Positions 1-7,666 of a stretch of DNA of 25,200 bases are shown one piece after another. Position numbers and translations under genes: made by a program. Location: contig JAITLE010000181.1 in assembly GCA_031278075.1 (NCBI GenBank), positions 1-25,200 of the forward strand. The letters are read 5' to 3'. The notes beneath the pieces are model-generated. The model was given only the letters and a program-made list of their open reading frames with translations, did not search any database and was not told where the DNA came from. Position 1 is the first letter of the stretch; each line of letters begins with the position of its first letter. Source of the stretch: Bifidobacteriaceae bacterium (GTDB taxonomy: Bacteria; Actinomycetota; Actinomycetes; Actinomycetales; WQXJ01).

Positions 1-233
1 CGGGACAATCCGACTCTGGGACCCACGCACCGGCCACACCACCAACAAACTCACCGGCCACACTAACTCGGTGGAGGCGGTCGCGTGGTCACCCGACGGA
101 AACACCCTCGCCACCGGCAGCTGGGACAGGACAATCCGACTCTGGGACCCACACACCGGCCACACCACCAACAAACTCACCGGCCACGCGGGCTCGGTGG
201 AGGCGGTCGCGTGGTCACCCGACGGACGCATCC
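1..233 (+). repeat. 126-bp tandem WD40-coding repeat
   Basis: Bases 1-107 and 127-233 are near-identical copies with a 126-bp period (42 codons, one WD40 blade). A long block from about 4 to 61 differs at a single base, and most differences cluster near 62-66 and 101-106. Such high nucleotide identity between blades points to recent duplication or gene conversion. Confidence 0.9.
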
Positions 234-553
234 TCGCCACCGGCGGTCAGGACGGCATCGTGCGCCTGTGGAACCCCGAGAACGGCGAAGCGATCGCGAC
301 GTACGAGTCGTTGGGCGACTCTTGGGCCTCCTGGGACGCGGCCGGCGACCTTGTCGCCTGCGACGAGAACGCCTGGGAGCACCTCGCCTGGTACGTGCCC
401 GGCGATTCCGACCACCCCTACGGCCGGGCCCTCCCCGCCGAATTCTTCGGTCCCCTGCCGGTCGCCGCGCCGGGCTCGGCCGCGCGGCGCGCCGGGCTCG
501 GCCGCGCGGCGGCAGGCGATCCACCGCCCGCCAACGCGTTGACATATCGCTAA
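2..553 (+). CDS. WD40 repeat protein, C-terminal part (5' end outside window)
   Basis: The reading frame is open from base 2 and ends at TAA 551-553, so the start lies to the left of the window. The visible part has about two and a half WD40 blades. Each shows a GH dipeptide, the string VEAVAWSPDG, and an IRLWD or VRLWN ending, with a 42-residue period. WD40 blades build beta-propellers used as protein-binding scaffolds; in actinobacteria such C-termini often follow NACHT, kinase or caspase-like effector domains, but that part is not visible here. After the last blade, a Trp- and Asp-rich tail (ESLGDSWASWDAAGDLVACDE) resembles the terminal segment of such proteins. The last 30 or so residues are Ala/Arg/Gly-rich and run through a 22-bp tandem duplication, so the true C-terminus may be altered. 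The stop codon lies inside the first operator of the downstream promoter. The family call is firm; the role is unknown. Confidence 0.88.
   Translation, partial: GTIRLWDPRTGHTTNKLTGHTNSVEAVAWSPDGNTLATGSWDRTIRLWDPHTGHTTNKLTGHAGSVEAVAWSPDGRILATGGQDGIVRLWNPENGEAIATYESLGDSWASWDAAGDLVACDENAWEHLAWYVPGDSDHPYGRALPAEFFGPLPVAAPGSAARRAGLGRAAAGDPPPANALTYR
466..509 (+). repeat. 22-bp perfect tandem duplication in the WD40 gene tail
   Basis: The 22-bp unit beginning CGCGCCGGGCTCGG occurs twice back to back, at 466-487 and 488-509. Because 22 is not a multiple of 3, gaining or losing a copy changes the reading frame. With one copy the protein would end at TGA 540-542; with two it ends at TAA 551-553. Confidence 0.92.
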
Positions 554-580
554 ACGATGCTAATCTATCGCTAAACGATA
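539..580 (+). promoter_or_regulatory. Promoter with two phased operators for the DUF2975-like/XRE pair
   Basis: A consensus -35 TTGACA (539-544) is followed after 16 bp by an extended -10, TGC-TAATCT (558-566). Two copies of TATCG-CTAAA-CGAT lie at 545-559 and 566-580, spaced 21 bp or two helical turns apart. One copy fills the spacer and the other covers the expected transcription start. The second copy has perfect 5-bp inverted arms (TATCG/CGATA). This placement fits repression by a dimeric regulator, most simply the XRE protein encoded at 1068-1280. The boxes and repeats are seen directly; the regulator assignment is inferred. Confidence 0.75.
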
Positions 581-597
581 CCCAACGGAGGCACCTC

Positions 598-1068
598 ATG
601 ACGCGAACGCGGCTCCTACAGACACTGATCATCCTGCTCATCGTGGCGCTGCTGCCGCTCCAAGCCCTGGCGCTCCCGCTGATGGCCGGCGAGGCGGCCG
701 CCGAGGCCCCCGAGTTCGCCCACCTGCGCTGGCCTCTGCTGGCCCTCGCGGAATTCATGCTCCTGGTGGCCGACGTCCTGGCCGCGGCCCTGCTCAAACT
801 GGTCGCTCTGGCCGCCCGCGACCAGGTGTTCTCCCGCCCAGCGCTGGTCTGGGTCAACCTGCTGATCGCGGCGCTGTGGACCGAGACCGCCGCGGTCCTG
901 CCGTGGCTGTTCGTGCTCGGCGCGGTGACCCACGGCCCGCCCGGCGCCGGCGTGATCTGCCTGCTGGCCCTCGTCGCCGGCGCCGCCGCCGCACTGACCG
1001 TCGCGGTGCTGCGGTCGCTCCTGCTCAAAGCCACCGCTCAACGCGAAGAATTGGCCGAGGTGATCTGA
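598..1068 (+). CDS. Small multi-pass membrane protein (DUF2975-like)
   Basis: This is a 156-residue protein starting at ATG 598, with GGAGG at 587-591 placed 6 nt upstream. It has about four hydrophobic segments: residues 6-26, 40-65, 77-102 and 112-134. A short loop after the first segment carries AGEAAAEAPEF. Size, membrane layout and the partner gene fit the DUF2975 membrane proteins usually encoded beside a YozG-like XRE regulator. The family match is by architecture rather than a diagnostic motif. The stop overlaps the next start by one base (TGATG at 1066-1070), indicating translational coupling. It is probably controlled by the two-operator promoter directly upstream. Its biochemical role is not known. 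Confidence 0.72.
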   Translation: MTRTRLLQTLIILLIVALLPLQALALPLMAGEAAAEAPEFAHLRWPLLALAEFMLLVADVLAAALLKLVALAARDQVFSRPALVWVNLLIAALWTETAAVLPWLFVLGAVTHGPPGAGVICLLALVAGAAAALTVAVLRSLLLKATAQREELAEVI

Positions 1069-1280
1069 TGCCGATAATCGTCGACCTTGATGTGATGATG
1101 GCCCGCCGTAAAATCGCGGTCGGCGAGCTCGCCGAACGAATCGGCATAACTCCCGCCAACTTGTCGGTCCTGAAGAACGGCCACGCGCGAGCGGTCCGTT
1201 TCACCACTTTGGACGCGCTCTGCCGGGAATTAGACTGCCAGCCGGGCGACATTCTTTCCCGTATTCCTGACGAAGGCTGA
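1068..1280 (+). CDS. Small XRE-family (YozG-like) transcriptional regulator
   Basis: This 70-residue protein is almost entirely a Cro/C1-type helix-turn-helix domain. Residues 12-45 include RRKIAVGELAERIGIT-ANLSVLKNG, and the typical ending LDALCRELDCQPGDIL follows. It starts at ATG 1068, overlapping the TGA of the membrane protein gene, so the two are translationally coupled. Small regulators of this type paired with a DUF2975 membrane protein are common in Firmicutes and Actinomycetota. It probably binds the two TATCG-N5-CGAT sites at 545-580 and represses its own operon, but this is inference from position. Confidence 0.88.
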   Translation: MPIIVDLDVMMARRKIAVGELAERIGITPANLSVLKNGHARAVRFTTLDALCRELDCQPGDILSRIPDEG

Positions 1281-1391
1281 CGCTCCGCCGCACGATGCCG
1301 TCCGGCCCAGCTCCAGCCCAGCTCCGGACCCAGCCCGGACACGTCCCGGACCCGTCCCGTCCGCCCCGCCACCATGAGAAGATGGGTCCCC

Positions 1392-4112
1392 GTGAGCACA
1401 TCGCGCCAGCCGAACCATTTGATTCCGCAAGTCCCCGACCGGCCGTCTCTCGACGGCCTGGAGGCCAAATGGGACCACGCCTGGTCCGCGCAAGGCGTCT
1501 ACCGGTTCAGGCGGGGAGTCCCCCGCGAGGGCGTGTTCTCGATCGACACCCCGCCGCCGACGGTTTCCGGCAGCCTCCACGTGGGCCACGTGTTCAGCTA
1601 TACCCACACCGACATCGTGGCGCGGTTCCAACGGATGCGCGGCAAGGAGGTCTTCTACCCGATGGGCTGGGACGACAACGGCTTGCCGACGGAACGTCGT
1701 GTCCAGAACTACTACGGTGTGCGCTGCGACCCGTCGCTCCCCTACGACCCCGATCTCACCCCGCCGCGCCAGGGTGACGGCGGCGGCGGCGGTGGTGACG
1801 GCGGTGGTGGTGACGGCGGCGCCGCGGGCCCCAAGAAGCCGCCCAGCGCCGCCGACCAGCTCCCGATCTCGCGGCGGAACTTCGTCGAACTGTGCGAACG
1901 CCTCTCCGCCGAGGACGAGAAACAGTTCGAGGCGCTCTGGCGTCACCTGGGCCTCTCGGTCGATTGGTCGCAGACCTACCAGACCATCGACCGCCACGCG
2001 CGCGCCACCTCCCAGCTCGCGTTCCTGCGGAACCTCAAGCGCGGCGAGGCCTACCAGAAGCTCGCGCCGACCCTGTGGGATGTGACGTTCCGCACCGCCG
2101 TGGCCCAAGCGGAGCTGGAGGACCGCGAGCGGCCCGGCGCGTACCACCGCGTCGGCTTCGAGCGAGTCGACGGCGGGGGGAAGGTCTTCATCGAGACCAC
2201 CCGCCCGGAGCTGCTGCCGGCGTGTGTCGCGCTGGTGGCCCACCCCGACGACGAGAGGTACCAGAGCTTGTTCGGCGCCAATGTCCGTGCGCCGCTGTTC
2301 GAGACCGAGGTCCCGGTGGTCGCCCACCGTCTCGCCGAACCGGACAAGGGCTCGGGCATAGCCATGGTCTGCACCTTCGGCGACGTGACCGATGTGATCT
2401 GGTGGCGCGAGCTGCGCCTGCCGACCCGTGCGATCTTCGGCTGGGACGGCCGCATCCTCCCGGAGCCGCCCACCGGGCTGGACACGGACGCCGGCCGGGC
2501 CGCCTACGCCGAGATCGCAGGTTTGACCGCGTTCAGCGCCCAAAAGCGCGTGGTCGAATTGCTCCGCGCCTCGGGCGACATGGCAGGCGAGCCCAAGCCG
2601 ATCACCCATCCGGTGAAATTCTTCGAGCGCGGCGACAAGCCGTTGGAGATCATTCCGACACGCCAGTGGTATTTGGCGAACGGCGGCGTCGACGCCGCGC
2701 AGCGCGGCCGGCTCCTCGACCGTGGGGCCGAGTTGAACTGGTTCCCTGAATTCATGCGGGTGCGCTACCAGAACTGGGTGGAGGGCCTCAACAACGACTG
2801 GTTGATCTCGCGGCAGCGGTTTTTCGGAGTCCCATTCCCGTTGTGGTACGAGTTGGACGCGTTCGGCGTGCCCGATCACGACCATCCCATCCTTCCCGAC
2901 GAGGCCGCGTTGCCCGTGGATCCGGCGACGGACACGCCGCCGGGTTTCCGCCCGGAACAGCGTGGCCAGGCCGGCGGGTTCATGGCGGACCCGGATGTGA
3001 TGGACACTTGGGCCACATCCTCGTTGACGCCGCAGATCGCCTCGCATTGGCGTGACGATCCGGAGTTGTTCGCGTCCGCCTTCCCGATGGATCTACGCCC
3101 CCAAGCCCAGGACATCATCCGCACGTGGCTTTTCTCGACGGTTGTCCGAGCCGATCTGGAGCAGCACACCCTGCCCTTCGCCACAGCCGCGATCAGCGGG
3201 TTCATCCTGGACCCCGACCGCAAGAAGATGTCGAAATCGAAAGGCAATGTGGTCACCCCGATGGGTTTGTTGGCCCAGCACGGCTCCGACGCGGTGCGCT
3301 ATTGGGCGGCATCGGCGCGGTTGGGCACGGACGCCGCGTTCGATTCGGGCCAGATGAGGGTCGGCCGGCGTCTCGCGATCAAGATTCTGAACGCCGCCAA
3401 GTTCGCGTTGGCCTTCCTGGCGGACACCGCGCCGCACGGTTCCGACCAGCCGGCGCCCAGCCCCGCCCCCGCCCCGGCGACGCCGTTGGTCCTGGACGGC
3501 GCAGCTGTCCGCCATCCGCTGGATCTGGCGATGCTGGCCGAGCTGAAGTCCGTCGTGGCGCGGGCCACCAGGGCCCTCGAGGAGTACGACCACACCCGCG
3601 CCCTGGAGGCGACCGAGACCTTCTTCTGGGCGTTCTGCGACGACTACATCGAGCTGGTCAAGGCCCGCGTCAACGGCGCGGTGGACGAGGCCGCCGCGAC
3701 CAGCGCGCGGACCGCGCTCGGGTTGGCCCTCTCGGTGCTGCTGCGCGCCTTCGCGCCATTCCAGCCGTTCGCGACGGAAGAAGTGTGGTCCTGGTGGCAC
3801 AAGACCGGCGATTCGGTGCACCGCGCGCCGTGGCCCGTCCCCGACGAGCTGCCGGACGGCGGCGATCCGTTGGTCCTCGCCGCGGCGGGCGCGGTCCTCG
3901 CCGCGCTGCGCAAGGTCAAGTCGGAGGCGAAGGTGTCGATGCGCGCCGAGATCGCCCGCGCCGCGGTCGCGACGCCGAGCGCGCTGACCGGCCCGGCCAT
4001 GGCCGCCAAAGCCGATGTGATGGCAGCCGGGCGGGTGCGCGAACTGACGCTGACGGCATCGGACGCCGACGAGGTCACCCTGGTCGACGCGGCGCTGGCC
4101 GAAGAGACCTGA
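1392..4112 (+). CDS. valS: Valine--tRNA ligase
   Basis: A class I aminoacyl-tRNA synthetase that charges tRNA-Val in the cytoplasm. With the GTG start at 1392 it has 906 residues. The HIGH motif is HVGH at 63-66, within PPPTVSGSLHVGH; the KMSKS motif is at 612-616. The CP1 editing domain is marked by IETTRPELLPACVALVAHPDD. Motifs such as NYYGVRCDPSLPYDP and GDVTDVIWWRELRLPTR match the shorter, archaeal-like ValRS form found in many actinobacteria; I see no C-terminal coiled-coil arm. A Gly/Asp tract at residues 128-143 and a Pro/Ala tract (PAPSPAPAPATP) near residue 690 are low-complexity insertions. An in-frame ATG at 1374 is also possible, but it has no purine-rich leader, whereas GTG 1392 has a weak GAGAAGA about 10 nt upstream. 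The 111 bp upstream of 1392 are pyrimidine-rich, and I see no T-box there. Confidence 0.97.
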   Translation: MSTSRQPNHLIPQVPDRPSLDGLEAKWDHAWSAQGVYRFRRGVPREGVFSIDTPPPTVSGSLHVGHVFSYTHTDIVARFQRMRGKEVFYPMGWDDNGLPTERRVQNYYGVRCDPSLPYDPDLTPPRQGDGGGGGGDGGGGDGGAAGPKKPPSAADQLPISRRNFVELCERLSAEDEKQFEALWRHLGLSVDWSQTYQTIDRHARATSQLAFLRNLKRGEAYQKLAPTLWDVTFRTAVAQAELEDRERPGAYHRVGFERVDGGGKVFIETTRPELLPACVALVAHPDDERYQSLFGANVRAPLFETEVPVVAHRLAEPDKGSGIAMVCTFGDVTDVIWWRELRLPTRAIFGWDGRILPEPPTGLDTDAGRAAYAEIAGLTAFSAQKRVVELLRASGDMAGEPKPITHPVKFFERGDKPLEIIPTRQWYLANGGVDAAQRGRLLDRGAELNWFPEFMRVRYQNWVEGLNNDWLISRQRFFGVPFPLWYELDAFGVPDHDHPILPDEAALPVDPATDTPPGFRPEQRGQAGGFMADPDVMDTWATSSLTPQIASHWRDDPELFASAFPMDLRPQAQDIIRTWLFSTVVRADLEQHTLPFATAAISGFILDPDRKKMSKSKGNVVTPMGLLAQHGSDAVRYWAASARLGTDAAFDSGQMRVGRRLAIKILNAAKFALAFLADTAPHGSDQPAPSPAPAPATPLVLDGAAVRHPLDLAMLAELKSVVARATRALEEYDHTRALEATETFFWAFCDDYIELVKARVNGAVDEAAATSARTALGLALSVLLRAFAPFQPFATEEVWSWWHKTGDSVHRAPWPVPDELPDGGDPLVLAAAGAVLAALRKVKSEAKVSMRAEIARAAVATPSALTGPAMAAKADVMAAGRVRELTLTASDADEVTLVDAALAEET
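1773..1820 (+). repeat. Gly/Asp low-complexity tract inside valS
   Basis: A run of GGN codons interrupted by GAC encodes 16 residues made only of Gly and Asp. It is built from imperfect 15-18-bp units beginning GGTGACGG and lies between the HIGH motif and the editing domain, immediately after PYDPDLTPPRQ. It is probably a flexible surface loop generated by replication slippage. Confidence 0.85.
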
Positions 4113-4250
4113 CCCCTGGGTCACGGTGTCGGCGCCACGAGCCGGCCCCGCGACATGGGACGCGACCGGCCCACCCTGTACCTTTATGCGTGGAGCGGGC
4201 GCCCCACAGCGGCCGCGCAACCGACCGACGAGCCTCGAAGGGACGCCGAC
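4113..4250. other. Intergenic region between valS and the ABC importer
   Basis: A perfect 14-bp palindrome TGACCCCTGGGTCA starts on the valS stop codon (4110-4123). An imperfect hairpin follows at 4141-4170, with arms GCCGG/CCGGC and CGCG/CGCG and an 8-nt loop, but no T-tract. It could act as a weak terminator or an mRNA structure. No convincing promoter is visible; a weak TACCTT is at 4179-4184. A Shine-Dalgarno-like GAAGGG lies near 4237. Confidence 0.35.
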
Positions 4251-5102
4251 ATGACAATCCGCTCAAGCACCCGCCTACTCACCCTCGCCGCCGCGCTGAC
4301 ATTGAGCCTTGGGGCCTGCGGCGCCGTGGAAAAGGAGGGCGCCGCACCCACGACACCCAAGCCCAGCCCGATTGGCGACGCGACCACCACGGCCAACCCG
4401 ACTCAATCGGAGCCCGCCCCCACGATCGCGACCGTGGCCGAGGGCAAGCTCACGGTCTGCACCAACCCGCCCTACGCGCCGTTCGAGGACACCGTCGGCG
4501 ACCAGGTGGTCGGCTTCGACATGGATCTCATGACCGAGGTCGCCAGCGATATGGGCTTGAAGGTCGCCTTCGTCGAGACGCCGTTCGTGTCGATCGAATC
4601 GGCCGTGTCGCTCGAGACCGGCTCGTGCGACGTGGGCGCGTCCGCGTTGACCATCAACCCGCAGCGGGAGGCCAAGATGCGGTTCTCTGAGCCCTACTAC
4701 GAGACGAGTCTCGCTCTGCTCGTCAAAGCCGATTCCGGCATCGCCACGCTGGCCGATCTGACGGGCAAAGCGGTCGGGGTCCAACAGGGCACCACCGGCG
4801 AGGACTGGGCCAACGACCAGCCCGAACTGACCCAGATCAAGCAATATGAGGGTCTCGGCGACCAGGTGACCGCTCTCAAAGCCGGCGACGTCGCCGGCGC
4901 CTTCAACGACGAGCCGACCCTGACACCGTATGTCGAAGAGGGCTTCACGGTGCTCGGGCCGTTCGCTGAGGGCGAGTCCTTCGGGTTCGCCGTCAAGCTC
5001 GACAACGCGGCGTTGCAGGCCCAGATCAACACCACCTTGCAGCGCGTCCGCGACGACGGGACTTATGACGCGCTGATCGCCAAGTGGTTCAGCGAGGGCT
5101 GA
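4251..5102 (+). CDS. Amino acid ABC transporter substrate-binding lipoprotein
   Basis: A 283-residue family 3 solute-binding protein. The N-terminus is a lipoprotein signal peptide ending LSLGAC, with the lipidated Cys at residue 23, so it should be anchored on the outer face of the membrane. Residues 26-62 form a Thr/Pro-rich linker. The binding domain begins near residue 64 and shows family signatures: LTVCTNPPYAPFE, VVGFDMDLM, ALTINPQREAKMRFSEPYY and GVQQGTTGEDWA. Members bind polar amino acids such as glutamine, glutamate or cystine; the exact ligand cannot be read from the sequence. It is the first gene of a three-gene importer operon, 32 bp before the permease. Start ATG 4251 is chosen for its signal peptide and the GAAGGG about 9 nt upstream. 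Confidence 0.93.
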   Translation: MTIRSSTRLLTLAAALTLSLGACGAVEKEGAAPTTPKPSPIGDATTTANPTQSEPAPTIATVAEGKLTVCTNPPYAPFEDTVGDQVVGFDMDLMTEVASDMGLKVAFVETPFVSIESAVSLETGSCDVGASALTINPQREAKMRFSEPYYETSLALLVKADSGIATLADLTGKAVGVQQGTTGEDWANDQPELTQIKQYEGLGDQVTALKAGDVAGAFNDEPTLTPYVEEGFTVLGPFAEGESFGFAVKLDNAALQAQINTTLQRVRDDGTYDALIAKWFSEG

Positions 5103-5134
5103 GACCCAGCCGGACCGGGAACGGGAGGTAGGCC

Positions 5135-6283
5135 ATGACCGTGGGGCGGCTGGCGCTGATCTACAGTCCGTGGATCGCCGTCAGCTTTGCGGCGCTGGTG
5201 CTGGCGTTCCTGCCGGGCGCCTTCGCCTCCCGCCGTGAGCGCTCCTTCGCCGCCGGCGCCGCGGTGGTCCTGCTCGCCTACCCCTTCGGCGTGCTCAACG
5301 CGCCCGCCTGGTTCGTGGCCACCGTCTACTTCATCCCCGCCGGTGGCGCCGTCGCGTCGACGGCGTTGGCCTGGCGGGGGATCTCGGGGTCGCTTCGGGC
5401 GCGTGCCGCCCAGTCGGATCACGCGCCCGATGCCGACCGGTCCGGCCTGGGGGGCGCGGCCAGCCATCTGGTCATCCCGCGGGCCCGCTCGCGGACGCTG
5501 CGCCCCTCGGACCGCTTGGCCGCGGTGCGCGGCGCGCAGTACGGCGCGCTGATCGCCGTGGTCGTGGTGCTCGCCCTGATGGTCAACTGGGAGAAGATCA
5601 GCCGGCAGCTGTTCACGCTGGAGGCGCTCGGCGTCGCCGCTCCGCGCATCTTCCCAGACTTCCTCAACACGTTGAAGTACACCTTCGGGGCGTTCGGGGT
5701 CTCGCTCTCGCTGGGCTTGGTGTTGGCGCTGATGAAGCTGTCCGGCGCGGCTGGCTACCGCGCCCTCGCGACCGCTTATATCGAGTTCTTCCGCGGCCTG
5801 CCCGCGTTGATCGTGGTGTTCGCCGTGGCGTATGGCATCCCGCTGGCGCTCGAGATCAAGATCCCGACCGTGGCCCTCAAGGCGGCGATCGCGCTCGGTT
5901 GCGTCTCAGCGGCGTACATGGCGGAGTCGATCCGGGCAGGCATCCAAGCGGTGCCGAAGGGCCAGATCGAGGCGGCTCGGTCCTTGGGCATGTCCCATTC
6001 CGCCACTCTGCGCCTGGTGGTGATCCCGCAGGCGTTCCGGATTGTGTTGCCGCCAGTGACCAACGAGATCATCCTCCTGACCAAGGACACGTCCCTGGTG
6101 TACGTCATGGGTTTGACGGTCTACGAATACGAGCTGTCGAAACTCGCCCGGGAGACTTTGTCCGAACCGCACGGCGGCCTGACGGCGCTGTTCGCGATAT
6201 CGGCGTGTTATCTCGTGATCACTCTGCCGCTGGGATTCTTGGTGCGGCGCATGGAGAAGGGCTTCGGAAAGGCGCAGGCGTGA
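5135..6283 (+). CDS. Amino acid ABC transporter permease (HisM/GlnP type)
   Basis: A 382-residue inner-membrane permease preceded by a good GGGAGG at 5123-5128. Residues 1-85 contain three extra hydrophobic segments not found in a minimal HisM/GlnP permease. A charged linker (about 86-132) precedes a further transmembrane segment (about 145-160) and the standard His/Glu/Gln/Arg/opine permease domain. The domain has LNTLKYTFGAFGVSLSLGLVLA, the EFFRGLP motif, and the EAA loop EAARSLGMSHSATLRLVVIP beginning at residue 279, which docks with the ATPase. Its stop overlaps the ATPase start by 4 bp (GTGA 6280-6283). The N-terminal extension is the main oddity; its role is unknown. Confidence 0.93.
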   Translation: MTVGRLALIYSPWIAVSFAALVLAFLPGAFASRRERSFAAGAAVVLLAYPFGVLNAPAWFVATVYFIPAGGAVASTALAWRGISGSLRARAAQSDHAPDADRSGLGGAASHLVIPRARSRTLRPSDRLAAVRGAQYGALIAVVVVLALMVNWEKISRQLFTLEALGVAAPRIFPDFLNTLKYTFGAFGVSLSLGLVLALMKLSGAAGYRALATAYIEFFRGLPALIVVFAVAYGIPLALEIKIPTVALKAAIALGCVSAAYMAESIRAGIQAVPKGQIEAARSLGMSHSATLRLVVIPQAFRIVLPPVTNEIILLTKDTSLVYVMGLTVYEYELSKLARETLSEPHGGLTALFAISACYLVITLPLGFLVRRMEKGFGKAQA

Positions 6284-7200
6284 GCGATTCAACGGTGGAC
6301 CCCCCTGTGGTCGAGGTCAGGGGGTTGCGGAAGTCCTTCGGCGCGCGGGAGGTGTTGCGCGGGATCGACCTGACCGTCGGCGCGGGCGATGTGGTCTGCG
6401 TGATCGGTCCGTCCGGGTCCGGCAAGTCGACGCTGCTGCGCTGCGTCAACCTGCTGGAGCAGCCGACGGCCGGTTCGATCCGGCTGTTGGGCGTCGATGT
6501 GACCGATCCGGAGGTGGACATCGACCGGGTGCGCACCCACGTCGGCATGGTGTTCCAGTCTTTCAACCTGTTCCCCCACAAGACCGTGATGGGGAATCTG
6601 ACGCTGGCCCAGCGCAGCGTGTTGCGCCGCTCTGAGGCCGCCGCACGTGATGTCGCCCTCCACAACCTGCGCAAAGTCGGGTTGGAGGACCGCGCTGACG
6701 CGTACCCGGCGCAGCTGTCCGGCGGTCAGCAACAGCGGGTCGCGATCGCTCGCGCCTTGTCGATGGATCCGGCGCTGATGTTGTTCGACGAGCCGACGTC
6801 GGCCCTCGACCCGGAGCTGGTGGGCGACGTGCTGGCGGTCATGCGGGATCTGGCCCAGTCCGGGATGACGATGATCGTCGTCACGCACGAGATGGCGTTC
6901 GCCCGGGATGTGGGCGACCGCGTGGTCTTCATGGACGAGGGTCTGATCATGGAGGAGGGTCCGGCCCGCCAGCTGATCGGCTCGCCCGCGACCGAGCGGG
7001 CCAGGGTGTTCCTGCACCGGGTGTTGCACCCGACGGACGTCGCGGATTCGGAGCTGGGCCAGACCGAGCCGACCCGCCCCGGCGACCCCGATCACACCGC
7101 TGCGGGCGGGGCCGGCTGGGCGGGTCCGCCGCCCCGTTGGCCACGCGCCGACGGACGGGGCGACGACGCCGAGGGGCACGTCCCGCTCACGGTGCGGTGA
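6280..7200 (+). CDS. Amino acid ABC transporter ATP-binding protein (GlnQ type)
   Basis: A 306-residue ATPase that powers the importer of the two preceding genes. All core motifs are intact: Walker A GPSGSGKST (43-51), Q-loop Gln93 in VFQSFNLFPH, signature LSGGQ (146-150), Walker B LMLFDE (166-171), D-loop SALD and His203 in VTHE. LFPHKTV and MDPALMLFDEPTSALDPELVGDVL are typical of polar amino acid uptake ATPases. It starts at GTG 6280, overlapping the permease stop, so it is translationally coupled. Residues from about 251 form a 56-residue tail rich in Pro, Gly, Asp and Arg that the usual roughly 245-residue family lacks. The tail looks disordered, and it is uncertain whether it has a function. 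Confidence 0.95.
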   Translation: MSDSTVDPPVVEVRGLRKSFGAREVLRGIDLTVGAGDVVCVIGPSGSGKSTLLRCVNLLEQPTAGSIRLLGVDVTDPEVDIDRVRTHVGMVFQSFNLFPHKTVMGNLTLAQRSVLRRSEAAARDVALHNLRKVGLEDRADAYPAQLSGGQQQRVAIARALSMDPALMLFDEPTSALDPELVGDVLAVMRDLAQSGMTMIVVTHEMAFARDVGDRVVFMDEGLIMEEGPARQLIGSPATERARVFLHRVLHPTDVADSELGQTEPTRPGDPDHTAAGGAGWAGPPPRWPRADGRGDDAEGHVPLTVR

Positions 7201-7211
7201 GCCGGCGCCAG

Positions 7212-7658
7212 CTACTTCTTGCCGCGACCGCGCGCCACCAGGCGGGTGCCCGCCCAGTCCCTGCCCACCGAGACGGTCGACGTGGCGTGGAGGCCGGCGA
7301 TGTCGGCCGCCTCAGAGATCTCGGACGATTCGACGTAGCCGGCGCGGCCGGGTTTCGGCGTCATGACCCAGACCACGCCGCCGTCTTCCAGCGGGGTGAG
7401 CGCGTCCACGATCGTGTCGGTCAGGTCGCCGTCGCCGTAGCGCCACCAGATCAACGCGACGTCCGTGACGTCGTCCCAGTCTTCGTCGGCGAGCTCCGCG
7501 CCCACAGCCGCCTCGATCGCGTCGCGCAAATCGAAGTCGACGTCTTCGTCGAAGCCGAATTCTTGGACCACTTGGCCGTTGGACAGGCCGAGCGAGGGCG
7601 GCGCCGCTGGCCGGCCAGATGGCGCTGCGTGGCTTTCGCTTGGGCTTGGCGTGCTCAT
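7212..7658 (-). CDS. DUF3052 family protein
   Basis: A 148-residue acidic cytoplasmic protein of the actinobacterial DUF3052 family. Recognisable parts are LGLSNGQVVQEFGFDEDVD, DALIEAAVGAEL-like helices (here LRDAIEAAVGAEL), DVALIWWRYGDGDLTDTIVDALTPLEDGGVVWVMTPKPG and a C-terminal LVARGRGKK. The function is unknown. In other actinobacteria it commonly lies between aceE and the fasR/fab cluster, which matches its position here, convergent with the ABC operon and divergent from fasR. I chose ATG 7658 over the in-frame TTG 7667 because a TAGCGT -10 box ends 8 nt upstream of the ATG, and the TTG would lie within the box. The mRNA is probably leaderless. Confidence 0.88.
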   Translation of the reverse strand: MSTPSPSESHAAPSGRPAAPPSLGLSNGQVVQEFGFDEDVDFDLRDAIEAAVGAELADEDWDDVTDVALIWWRYGDGDLTDTIVDALTPLEDGGVVWVMTPKPGRAGYVESSEISEAADIAGLHATSTVSVGRDWAGTRLVARGRGKK

Positions 7659-7666
7659 CGAATCCA

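Noticed and set aside
177..1034. Minus-strand open frames opposite the WD40 and membrane protein genes
   Set aside because: Low-complexity Arg/Ala/Ser translation; the plus strand holds recognisable genes with ribosome sites and a promoter.
1281..1391. T-box leader before valS
   Set aside because: Only 111 bp of pyrimidine-rich sequence are present, with no T-box consensus, specifier hairpin or terminator.
1230..3047. Long 605-codon minus-strand open frame opposite valS
   Set aside because: It is the antisense of a clear valS gene; the Arg/Gly/Val/His-rich translation has no motif and is typical of high-GC antisense frames.
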